A stretch of DNA of 64,000 bases, from contig OZ018320.1 in assembly GCA_963969495.1 (NCBI GenBank), positions 71,275,745 through 71,339,744 on the forward strand, written 5' to 3'. This stretch comes from Ceratothoa steindachneri (lineage: Eukaryota; Arthropoda; Malacostraca; Isopoda; Cymothoidae). The number at the start of each line of letters is the position of its first letter. Positions within the stretch are counted from its first letter, which is position 1. The notes beneath the pieces are model-generated. The model worked only from the letters and a program-made list of their open reading frames with translations, made no database searches and had not been told where the DNA came from. The position numbers and the translations under genes are program-made. Below, piece after piece: positions 24,010 to 33,593 of the stretch.

Positions 24010-26110
24010 AGTTCAACTTTTATTATTTAACTGATACAGACTGTTTGTTAACTGATACATTAAAATTATGCTTTGTCTCAAACGATGGCATGAAGTCACA
24101 GGATTTTAGTACCACCCAAATGTAGCCATCTCCTGTTTCTTTTCCATAAACTTTGCTACAAGGTTCTATCACCATATGCACACACCGCTCCATACCTTGA
24201 GAATGGCATGGAATCTCAATAAAGAGTGACTTGTTGACAATATTTTGCAGATCCGCATTAGATAGATGCATTGTAAGTGGTGGCGCAAACCTGCACTTCT
24301 CTTTAGGGGGAAGTAGATCTGTTAGGTTCTTAGCAGTCTTATCTATTTTTGGTGGCCTGAAATCCCGTATTTCTTCCTCATACACAGTAACTTCTCGTAT
24401 CTTCTTGATTCTGTCATTAGCTAATTTCCTGTTCTTCTGATCAATGTCTGCCAGCATTGCCAGAAGGACATTATGGGCCCAGTAGGAATTCCTTTTGATT
24501 GTTGGCCATGCTATGGCTTCACTGGCAGGTTGGAGTATTTGCAGAAGATTGATCTGTTCCAGAAGATGTTTATATCCCTCAGAATTTGATGTGAAACCAG
24601 ATGGGCCCATAATGACACACAACAAACTCTGTGAGGACCTACAAGTAAGTTATCATTAGGTTTGTCTCTTGTTACATAAAGTCAATATATTCTGCTGGCA
24701 GTGGTGAGCTATCTTGCATGAGATATTGGTCCTGTTTTCATATGTAGATCATTGTCAATTACACCACTTCTAATAGCACTGATAATTCTATACAGGTAAG
24801 CTTGCTCCTGACTAAGCTTATTCACATCTAAACCCGAAAGAGGAGCTCCTTTAGCAATACATTGAAAGCCATTTAGTGATACTGATAGAGTTTCACAGGT
24901 GGTTAACGCTTTACTAAATGGTCCATTCCATTGAGTTTCACTTTCTATTGGACCCAATATATTTCCTGCACAGGTGCCTCAAAGGAAGCTCATTTAGATG
25001 CAAGCTGCAGATGATCCACTGTAAAAGACCATGTAATTGACATTCCAACCATTTTATAGCTCCATTCCTATAGCCAGTATTAGTTGCCGTGCTACCTGCA
25101 CATATTCTGCGTTCAACAGTTAGATGATCTAAATAGACAGTACTAGGTTCTCCTACAAGCACATAGTGATTTTGAATTTCTTTTGCTCCATACGATTTGT
25201 TCCCATTCTTCTTTTTAGTTAGTGTTGTGTGTCTTCTACCATCAAAACACAAAGCAGTAATTTTCTTGTCTCCCAAACATTCAGATTCAGTGAAATTCCT
25301 CTTTAACTTCTGTCATGCCCTCCAAACTTTGTGATGGTCAATTACATGGGAGCAATCTTCTGAATTTATAATACCATAGTCGAATAGTGCTGCACTACTA
25401 ATAGCAGCAGCAGCTCTATTTGACACAGAATACAGATCTGCTTTCATGGCAATTGTTGGTATTTGTATGATGATGTTTTCTGTTCTCGCAAAGACTCTTC
25501 CATTCATCATCAAAAGATGAAGTTTCTTCATCCAGGGCTTCGTCTGAAATTGTAGCTTTCTCTCTTTGTGACTTCTTTTTCTCTCCTTTCCTGAATTCGA
25601 TCTTCTCCGATTTTCCTTTTTTTAATCATTTGACTTGTTTTTACTTCCACTCCTTCAATTTTCATGCAATGCCCAATTCTTTGGTCAATAAGAAATTCAT
25701 GTTCTCTATGTGGCACTATCATGTTCTTTCCACACTTGCAATCTAAGAGATCAACACACTGGCAGCCTACTATATCAAAAGGTTCACTCAATGTTGAGAT
25801 AAACATCTTACTCTTAGTGGCATTCATTTCTTGTTTTGATACCAAGACGCTTCTTCCTCCAATTGGAGCAATTTGGTTTTAACATTCTTGATCGGCTGAA
25901 CTAGAATACTGGCTTTTTTTTTCAAATCTCAGTAAGGGCCTTGGATACTTCAGGAATAACATCCTTGTTCCTCTTGTATTTATTGTCTTTTAGATACTGA
26001 ATATATCTTCCAACCTGTTGTTTTGTTGGCAGCTCATAATGAGAAAGTTCTGGAAGTTGGGAGTCAAAGACAGTGACTTGTTAATATTCTAGTTCTTTTA
26101 CTCATCTTAG
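24010..26110 (-). pseudogene. Broken member of a repeated transposase-like gene family (superfamily not identified)
   Basis: Pieces line up on the minus strand over about 690 codons, with four or five frame breaks. A pyrimidine tract and AG lie just before ATG at about 26106. Next come FDSQLPELSHYELPTKQQVG, then a Cys-rich block (CQCVDLLDCKCGKN, then HEFLIDQRIGH). ALCFDGRRHTTL lies at about 25220. GSTATNTGYRNGAIKWLECQ and LHLNELPLRHL follow at about 24975-25090. HARKLTTAS lies at about 24700, and IEIPCHSQGMERCVHMVIEP at about 24190. The conserved FDGR, TNTG and LHxNELPLRHL blocks are what I recall from proteins present in many copies in invertebrate genomes, and they look like acidic-residue blocks of a DDE-type fold. 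That fold is an inference. Frame breaks argue against function here. Confidence 0.6.
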
Positions 26111-26882
26111 CCCTGAAAATGAATAATAGAAAGACCCATCAATATAAAACAGAAATAATACATGTGATGAGTGAATCTATAACACATTCAAGAGGTGAAG
26201 CCATATCCTTCCATAGGAAATACTCTGTAAATATCTCGTAAATTGGTCATACGTCGATTAATTTACAGTGCCTAGTAGTTTACAAACAAGGAATTCTTCA
26301 ACCTAAAATTGCCCAATCCTTAGTTACATAAGGTCTTAATTTCCAAATTTTGGATGGTCTGCTCTACAAAACTTGAAATGTGACTTAAAATTGGTTGCGA
26401 TGCTATGCCCTAATGCACATCACCCAGCCATCCTGAAGACCAGAAGAGGCTGGATGCCACCATCACAGATGCTGATTCATAATGCAACACTATCGCATAC
26501 AATCAAACATTATGCAAGATTGCATTACACAAAGCCATATATACTAACACAATATACACTCCATGAGGGCTTAGGGAGGAAAATTGGGTAATTGCCATAT
26601 CCTTCCTCACTGTCTTGACCCTGCTCCACTCTAGGTTAGGTTAGGTTGTAGGCTGTATACTAAAGAGAAACTATTTTTGTAGAATGCACACTAATAAAGG
26701 AGCAGCAAATAATACTCCAATTTTAGTTTTTAAGTTGTTAGTTATTCAATATTTTGGTGCTCAAGGTTTTTTCTTTTTTTCATCATGTTATCACATCAAA
26801 ATTATTGATATAATTTTACATTTCGACTTATTTTATGGTGCACTTGATATATAGTTTTATCACCTAGTTTCTAGGTTTCTGG
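26111..26882. other. No recognisable gene
   Basis: Only a 72-codon frame (26373-26591) without motif. AGGTTAGGTTAGGTTG occurs at 26634-26648, too short to call a telomere-type repeat. Confidence 0.4.
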
Positions 26883-26960
26883 GTTTTGACGGAGGCGGAT
26901 GACCTTTGATAGGCCCTTGTGGCTTTTGTCATCCGTGTAATTATGTTATGTTATGTTATG
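26883..26960 (+). repeat. Hairpin-tail repeat with (TTATG)4
   Basis: CGGATGAC (26896-26903) pairs with GTCATCCG (26928-26935) around a loop containing CCTTTGATAGGCCCTTGTGG. It is followed by four TTATG units. The same arrangement occurs near 40530 and 40647. A stem-loop plus short tandem repeat is a known 3' end of L2-like LINEs and of SINEs that borrow their ends. Confidence 0.75.
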
Positions 26961-27009
26961 ATGTCAATTCTATCTGAATGTTGAAGGTGATATAATTGCA
27001 TCTGTTCAA

Positions 27010-28130
27010 CCAATGTTCGTGTATCTTTTGTATCAAAAGCATGGAAGAAAGCTAATTAATGTGATACCTATATTTGAGAAGGGGGATAAAACAATTATGT
27101 CTAATTACCAACCAGTGAGTTTGATGATATCAGTGGTGGGGAAAATGATGAAATCTATTAGGGATCACTTAGATAAACATAATTTGATTAATGAATCTCA
27201 TACAGCTTTACTAGGGGTAAAATGGTGTTTGACTAATTTACTGTCTTTTTATAAAAAGATGTATGATGGTGCTGATAGAGATGAGAATTATGATATTGTT
27301 TACTTGGATTTTAGTAAGGGTTTTGACAGGGTGCTACACTTATTAGTTTTGAATAAAGTCAAAGCACATGGGATCGATGGAAGCATTTTTCGGTGTTAGG
27401 GTCATTGTTATTCTTGATTTATATTAATAATCTTGACTAAGGTATAAGTTGTGACCTAAGCAAGTTTGTTGATGATACTAAGTTATGTAGGATTATACAG
27501 TCTGACCTTGATCCTCAGGTATTACAAGATGAATTGCCCATACTGTCCCACTGGGCAGAGAAATGGCAAATGGAATTTAACATAAGCAAGTATAGTATAC
27601 TTAGCATTGGTAGGTGTAATCGACTGAATGATTATAAACTGAATGGGAGAGTTTTAGGAAGGTCAGAATGCAAAAAGAGATTTAGGTGTCCTGGTAAGTT
27701 ATTTATTTCTGCCCCAGAAAGCAGTGCATAAGTGCTAGAAATAAATCTAATAGGGTATTGGGGTTTATTGGGAAGAGTTCTGATATAATTCTGAAACTGT
27801 ACCAGGCATTAGTTAGGCTTCATCTTGACTATTTGATGCAATTTTTGTCACCATATTATAGGATGGATATTGCATTATTTGAGTCTGCAAAGAAGGATGA
27901 CTAAGATGATTCATGGGTTGAGGAGTTTAGCTTATGATAAAAGGTTTAAATGACTAAATCTTCATACATTGAAAGGAAAAGAGCCTGAGGTTGACTTGAT
28001 GTAAGCCTTCAAGTGTGTAAAAGGTTATAATAGGGGAGACATAGGTAAGTTTCTTATTATTAATGAGCATGATAGGACATATAGCAATGGTTTTAAGCTG
28101 GACAAGTTTCGATTGATGGAAACAGGAGCT
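27010..28130 (+). pseudogene. CR1/L2-type reverse transcriptase relic
   Basis: VIPIFEKGDKTIMSNYQPVS is the first RT block. Next come HNLINESHTALLGVKWCLTN (usually QHGFxxGRSCLTN) and DIVYLDFSKGFDRVLHLLVL, the first catalytic Asp block. LSKFVDDTKLCRI holds the catalytic DD with V for A, near 27457. EKWQMEFNISKYSILSIGRC and LYQALVRLHLDY are the thumb. The SGVPQGSVLGP block between 27396 and 27420 is largely deleted. Many frame breaks follow 27730. Confidence 0.78.
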
Positions 28131-28799
28131 GCTTCATATAGGCTATTGACTAGCCCTTTGCAGACTTTTTTTCTTATATTCTCATCAAATGAATCTATTT
28201 TTCAAGGTACAGTGCAGCAACCTAAGATACTGTTTCTTCGATTGATCTTTCAGCCAGATTCTTCATCACATTTCCCTATTAGAACTCATAATGCTCACAA
28301 TGACATGGAGATGCTACTTTTAGACCATATTTAATGCATATCCACTCTTCCATGTTATTAGTATTAAGTTTGTGTTGAGAGCTTTTATCCACAGACATTT
28401 TCAACTTTTCTAAGCACATTTCCTTGAATTAATCTTTGTCTTGCATTAAAATCTTTAATGAATATAGCTTGCATGGCAGTAGTACATGCACAAGTGAATA
28501 CACATTGCAGCAGAGTAGTGCTAAATTCAAATTTTGATTGTTTGAATTGTTTGGATTTTTTTACTTTTACTGTATAGAGAAACACAAACCTAAAGCCAAC
28601 CATTCTGTTCCTTTGTTTCATCTCAAATGACAGTGGCAAAAGCAGAGTTTGGAAAATGTATAAAAGGAACACAAGTTTCCTAACTGCACAATACATCAAA
28701 CCTTGTAAGCAGTGTAGAGAACATTTTGAGTCTTTGCCTGAAAAAGAAATTTTAGTCTCTTTGAGGTAGTGCATCAACTGAAGAAGTTATGGACAAAAT
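28131..28799. other. No assignable gene
   Basis: Holds a 73-codon + frame and an open 130-codon minus-strand frame (28385-28777). Neither shows a motif. The latter lies just downstream of the minus-strand RT relic and may be its 3' UTR. Confidence 0.35.
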
Positions 28800-29840
28800 G
28801 GAAGATATTATTTGTTCATTTAACTATTTGGATGCAGTCTCCAAAATATGTAATCTTAAAATCATTACATTGAGGCCACTTCCTTCAGATACATTTTCTA
28901 ATTTATGATTGCCTAATGTATAATCAAACTTCCATTTCAAGAGCCAATGTACATTACTTTGCACTTATTTAAATTAAAATTCACCCAACATTTAATAGAA
29001 TAATTAAATATTTCATTGTGATCTTGCTATATTTCTGTTCACATTAGGTTAAGTTACATTATATGACCTAGTTTAGCATTGTCCATAAAATTGACAATCT
29101 TGCTTAGTAATCTTGAATCTAAGTCATTTACAAAAATAACAATTCATGGACCAATACTGACCTCTGAAGCACACAACTAGGAATTTGAGACCAATCAGAC
29201 AATTCTCTTCATCACAACTCTCTTTATGAGCTGACAAAACCACTTGCCAGTTTTTGATCCTTTGCTCTCTAAGCTTTTCTAAGTCTCCCATAGGAAATAA
29301 AATTGAATGTCTTTTTAAAATTAAGGGAAATGATCTCAAAAGCCTTATGACAATCATATTTACCATTATATTGTGGAAAAAATTCCAACATTTTTAAAAA
29401 CAAGCAGTCTTCTGAAATTCTATTGGTTATTTTTGATTAATTTTTTTCGCCAAGTGATTTATTATTTTGTCTCTTACAATTGTTTCCAAAAGTTTACCCA
29501 CACCTGACAGTTAACTATTTGGTCTATAATTTTTGTGATCAATCGTCTATCCATTTTAAAAATTGGCATTTGTTGACTTAGTCCTCAAGAACACTACGAT
29601 CTTTTAAAGAATTATTAAAAATTTTGGTGATTTGCACTATGATCTTGTTTTTAACTCCTTTAAATTAGTCAGGGGAATTATATCTGGACTTACAGATTTT
29701 AAAATTTCCATTTTAGCTTTATAATATGAAAATTTGCTCTGTGAGCAATTTTTTTTTAAATCAATTACATTGGGAGAAAGAAGAATGCGGATGTCTTCCA
29801 GCATAAATGTCTGATCTTTCATCTTTTTTAGGATACTTTT
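28800..29840 (-). pseudogene. CR1/L2-type reverse transcriptase relic, antisense to the preceding one
   Basis: On the minus strand SVSPDIIPLTNLKELKTRS stands for the KSPGPDGIxPxVLKEL block. After further decay come HKNYRPNS, then SGVGKLLETIVRDKIINHLA, the IVGKLLE block. Later NWQVVLSAHKESC and CFRGQYWSMNCYF are remnants of the QRVVVN...VPQGSVLGPLLF region. DCQFYGQC stands where FADDTKLG is expected, so the catalytic Asp pair is lost. KWKFDYTLGNHKLENVSEGS ends it. An old dead copy. Confidence 0.72.
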
Positions 29841-30135
29841 GTAATATTGGGCTTTGAATGTTTGTTGTACATCTATATATTACAAAGTAAATAATAATCT
29901 TATCATTTTACATTGTCATATCATTTGGTTTGGCTATATTTTGTTTATATATTTTAAGTAAATTTTTGTGTGGTTTTATTTCATAACCTAGTTCTTGCAG
30001 ACTCATTAGGGTTCCCTTAAGTATAAAGGGCTTCCCTTGAAGCTGGTTTTGCTTAATTTATTGGTGTAAACATGGTAATTATTTTGGTGGTACTACCTCT
30101 AAACATTAGATTTATCCTGTATTTTACTCTTTCAG
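29841..30135. other. Presumed intron sequence upstream of the OSBPL1A-like exon
   Basis: Non-coding, AT-rich, ending in the polypyrimidine-AG acceptor TTTTACTCTTTCAG at 30122-30135. Confidence 0.5.
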
Positions 30136-30258
30136 GTGAACTTGTCCAGTTTGAAGAGCTGCTCTTGAAGAGTGCCAGAAATGGGGACCATAAAACTGTT
30201 GCTGAAATTGTCAAGGCTTTTCAAGAAGGCAAAGCTACTTTAAATATAGATTGCAAAG
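30136..30258 (+). CDS. OSBPL1A: Oxysterol-binding protein-related protein 1 (ORP1), N-terminal exon
   Basis: The 123-bp exon is bounded by TTTCAG|GT and AAAG|GTATGA. It encodes ELVQFEELLLKSARNGDHKT and continues to TLNIDCKG. Vertebrate ORP1 (OSBPL1A) long isoforms start with a similar segment just before the ankyrin repeats, ending in INCKG. ORP1 is a cytoplasmic lipid-transfer protein; its ankyrin repeats bind Rab7 on late endosomes, and its C-terminal domain binds sterol. The exon begins after the first base of a codon and ends after the first base of another. That matches the exon at 36727 exactly, the joint codon being Gly. The ORF can be read upstream into the intron, so its ATG at 30072 is not the start. 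The first coding exon must lie upstream, outside or unseen. Confidence 0.78.
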
Positions 30259-30324
30259 GTATGAATGACTTTATCTAATTCAGCCTAAAGTACTTTGCTT
30301 TTTAAATGATCATATTAAGGTTTA

Positions 30325-31530
30325 CAGGGTGTTTGCACTAAATTTGACCATTTTTAATGTCTCATTTTTTTTAGGAACATGTTGATGTATTGGTGAACAG
30401 TCACATCATTGGAGAGCATACAAAATAAAGTTTTAGTTTAGAAAAAGTTAGAGAAATGGAAGACTGGAAGCCATTTGAATATTGGAATATGATGATTTGT
30501 GCCAGCTATCAAAATGCTCAATGTTCTGTTAATAATGAAAAGGCTGTAAAACATGACATGGGTAGCTGAAACAGAGCCTTGATCAGTAGAAAGGAACACA
30601 GCACTCATTCTGACTGTGTATGCATGCCAGAATTCATCCAACAACTGCTGAGGCAAAATGATGGAAGACCCACGCAAGAGAGATGGGTGGTAGAGTCACC
30701 ACCATGAGCTGGCCCTGAATAAGAACCTTCGCTACTCATACGAGATGTGTAAGAGACAAATCATGACAACCAAGGCCAAGGAGAGCCGCCTGATGAAGTC
30801 AAAGAATCTCCTGAACAAGCTGAATCATTCTGTTGAGCAGCAATGATCTTTTTTTTCTCAAGAAAAGCACTTCTGCCAGGACCAGTTGCCCAACACTCAG
30901 AACAACAGGTGACTTGCCTATGAACCATGCGACTTTACATATATCATGAAGATCAAGTTCCCTAAAACTGTGATGGTCTGTGGGTGTGTGTGTGTCCCCA
31001 GTGAAGGTGATGCCATACTGCCCCCACATGTTTGAGCAGGGTCTTAGGCTTAATTCAGACTGATATGTGGAGCTGCTGGAGATTGTGGTCAAACCCTGAC
31101 TGGAGAGGGTTGCTGCTGAAAGGCCATACCCATGAAAGAGTTGAAGTGGTGGTCAAAGAATTTCCATGACTTTACCAGCCCTACTTTCTGGCCTCCTCAA
31201 TCCTCCAATTGTAATCACATGGATTAATATGTATTGGGTGCAGTTGAGAATGACACCAACCCTTCTGTCTGCAACCCCTAGGATGAGCTGGTGTCCAAGA
31301 TCAAATAAGCATTTGAAGATCTTCCCAGGGATAGTGAGGAAGGCATGTGTCATGTTCCAAAGCCATTTTGAGGCTGTGATGGAAACTGGGTCACTACTTT
31401 AAGTAAAATGTTATCTCAAAGTGATAATCTAGTTGGTAATTTTTAAATTTTTTAAATATATTCATTTTTGGCTGAGATATTGCAGGGTTTTTCTTCTATG
31501 CAAACTGTCAAATTTAGCTTGAACACCCTG
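30325..31530 (+). mobile_element. Mariner-type element, TIR to TIR, transposase broken
   Basis: The element is 1206 bp long. It starts CAGGGTGTTTGCACTAAATT, ends with the inverted counterpart (AATTTAGCTTGAACACCCTG) and is flanked by TA. The + strand gives SRLMKSKNLLNKLNHSVEQQ, the N-terminal linker. Next come FSQEKHFCQDQLPNTQNN (usually FSDEKNFCQD, the first catalytic Asp) and FPKTVMVCGCVCVPSEGD. WWSKNFHDFTSPTFWPPQSS is followed by a degraded PDLNPMDYYVWGAVE block. KIKXAFEDLPRD is the tail. The second catalytic block (QQDSAPCH) is deleted around 31130-31150. Stops and frameshifts are many, so it is inactive though its length is near that of a full element. Confidence 0.85.
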
Positions 31531-31549
31531 TAATTAATATTATTCTTAG

Positions 31550-33100
31550 GTTGCCCCAAGCTAAAGGCCATACATTAGGGCAGCATCCTCAATGAACTCT
31601 ACTGACTGGACAAGGTTCTTCCAGAGATCCATTATTTGTAGGTTTTGTCTTAGTTGTCCTTTTGTTGGGCATGTTGTGAATGTGTATTGAAGTGTGTCAG
31701 CTTCCTGGTGGCAATGGGAGCAGATATTATCTCTATCAGTCAGTTCAGTGCAATATATTTTTAGTTTTGGGAGCTGACTGCATTATAGCCTTGCCAGAGT
31801 GACCTGTGTTTTGGGAGGGCTGTTTTCCCCTGGGTTGATATCTGGTGAAAGAGCATTGAGGTGGTGGTATAGACCCAGGGATTGGATGCTATGCTATGCT
31901 GTGTTGTGTGTCTATGGATTGTCCAGTGGGTAATGGTGGCCTGGTATTGGGAGATGGGATTCCTTGGAGTATCTTCATATGCTATGTTCTTGCAGTTTCG
32001 GTCTGGCATGGGTAGCTTGGGTTTCATGTACTATGATTTATGGGCACAACCTTCATTTTAGTGTGTACCGGCTTAATGGGGGTGCTGCAAGTGCAACCTG
32101 TTAAGAGGTTATGTTCTCAATTTTGTGTCTTCTGTAGTGTGCTTATGTGAGTAGATGCAAGATTTGGTGCCCTGGCTGTAATGGCATAGGTGAATGAGTG
32201 ATGGATAGATTGTGTGGACATTGGATTGCTCAAATGTGTTTCCTCCTGAGAGTGCTCAATGTGTGTTATCTTTGCTTGTTGTTTCTTGTGTATTTTTGGA
32301 AAATTTATCCTTTGTCCAGTATAATATTGAGTACTAGGGAGTGGGTGTGTTTGATAGGTGCATGCAGATTTGTGTGGTGTATTCCAGTTTGTGAGTTTTG
32401 AAGAAAGTAACATGATTATGAAGGTGATTAGGTTCTGTTGCAATCAGTGTTCGGTCATGTGATGTAGAGTTGTGGATCAATAGCTGTAGAGTATAGGTTT
32501 GGGATTCTGGTGAGGGTTTTCACTACTCCAAACAACATCCTAAATGAGTCCTTCCCTTAATAAACCCATCAGAGAATTCATTTCATAGGTCAAAGAATAA
32601 TCCTATCTCAACTCATATCAGGCCACTCCACTAAACTCCAACAATACAAATATGAATAAACTTTGTCCTGACACCAACATGTACTTGATGCAGCTAAAGC
32701 CAAGACAACAGACAACACCTACTCATAGACTACCCACACCTCACACAAGCACGCACTACACACAATATCTCCTCTCTTATGCACCTGCAGATCCAACCAG
32801 AGAACTGCTCCTATTGCAGAAGATAGGTAGTAGAGCTGGCAGGTAAAATATTTGGCTTGAGGATGAGTCTTGTTTTGTCAGATTTCCAGACCCTTTGAAT
32901 AGAGTTGTGTGTAAGATTTGTGTGAAGGTGTCATTGGATCTTGGACTGAAGTGCTTTAGGTAAATATTTGATATGTTTTTAAGGCCAGAGGCTAGAGAAG
33001 ATTTTGCTTTACATATAGCCTGGGGATACCATTTCTCTGGTGAATTGTCTGGGTATAGTGTGGGAGAGATTGGATGTTCTGATATTAATATTTGCATAGT
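31550..33100 (-). pseudogene. Probable antisense non-LTR element relic
   Basis: On the minus strand TDRDNICSHCHQEADTLQYT and FTTCPTKGQLRQNL form a CxxC...H...C pattern near 31700. This resembles the C-terminal finger that follows RNase H in jockey-superfamily ORF2. A second minus-strand frame (33097-32777) contains YPDNSPEKWYPQAICKAKSS, which I cannot place. Frames at 31761-32027 and 32117-32443 lack clear motifs. Family not determined. Confidence 0.4.
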
Positions 33101-33593
33101 GTTGTATAAGGGTATTTTCCTATTTAGTAAAATTGACTGTTTGCATTAAAGTAGATGGCTTTGTGCATGTGTTGTTACAGTTGGCAGGTGTCTATAGTTT
33201 TCCAGAATTTCTCTCTTTTTGTGGTTTTGTGGGTCTGGGAAGGCTTAACAGTGTAATCTTTGTTTTTGAATCAGTATTTGAATGTTGTGTATTATGTTTT
33301 TAATATTGCCATTGTTATTTAGGGTCTGAGGTTGTAGGTTGCCCCTGATTTTTGTGATGGGGATATAGGTCTTAATATTCTATGTGAAATATGTGCAACT
33401 TTGTAGTCTCATGAATCTAATATAATTGATTTTAATTGGGTGTGAAGGTGATCATTGAAACCTTCTAGAATGTGCTACATGAAGTTGGTCAGGAGAGTTG
33501 GGGTTGGGAGGTTTTCTGAATCTGTGTTATCTTAGGGAGAGGTGTATGTCTGCTGTTAGTCGACTCAAAGGCCAGTCCAATTCTATGCTAATA
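33101..33593. other. No recognisable gene
   Basis: Intronic sequence between the antisense relic and the J1 copy. Confidence 0.4.

Noticed and set aside
24231..24440. Plus-strand open frames within the 24-26 kb relic and in other elements
   Set aside because: They are antisense shadows of better supported minus-strand coding sequence.
26630..26650. AGGTTAGGTTAGGTTG as an arthropod telomere-type repeat
   Set aside because: Only three units; the motif is common by chance and no array follows.
28385..28777. A 130-codon minus-strand open frame as a host gene
   Set aside because: No domain, signal or splice context, and it follows a decayed RT on the same strand.
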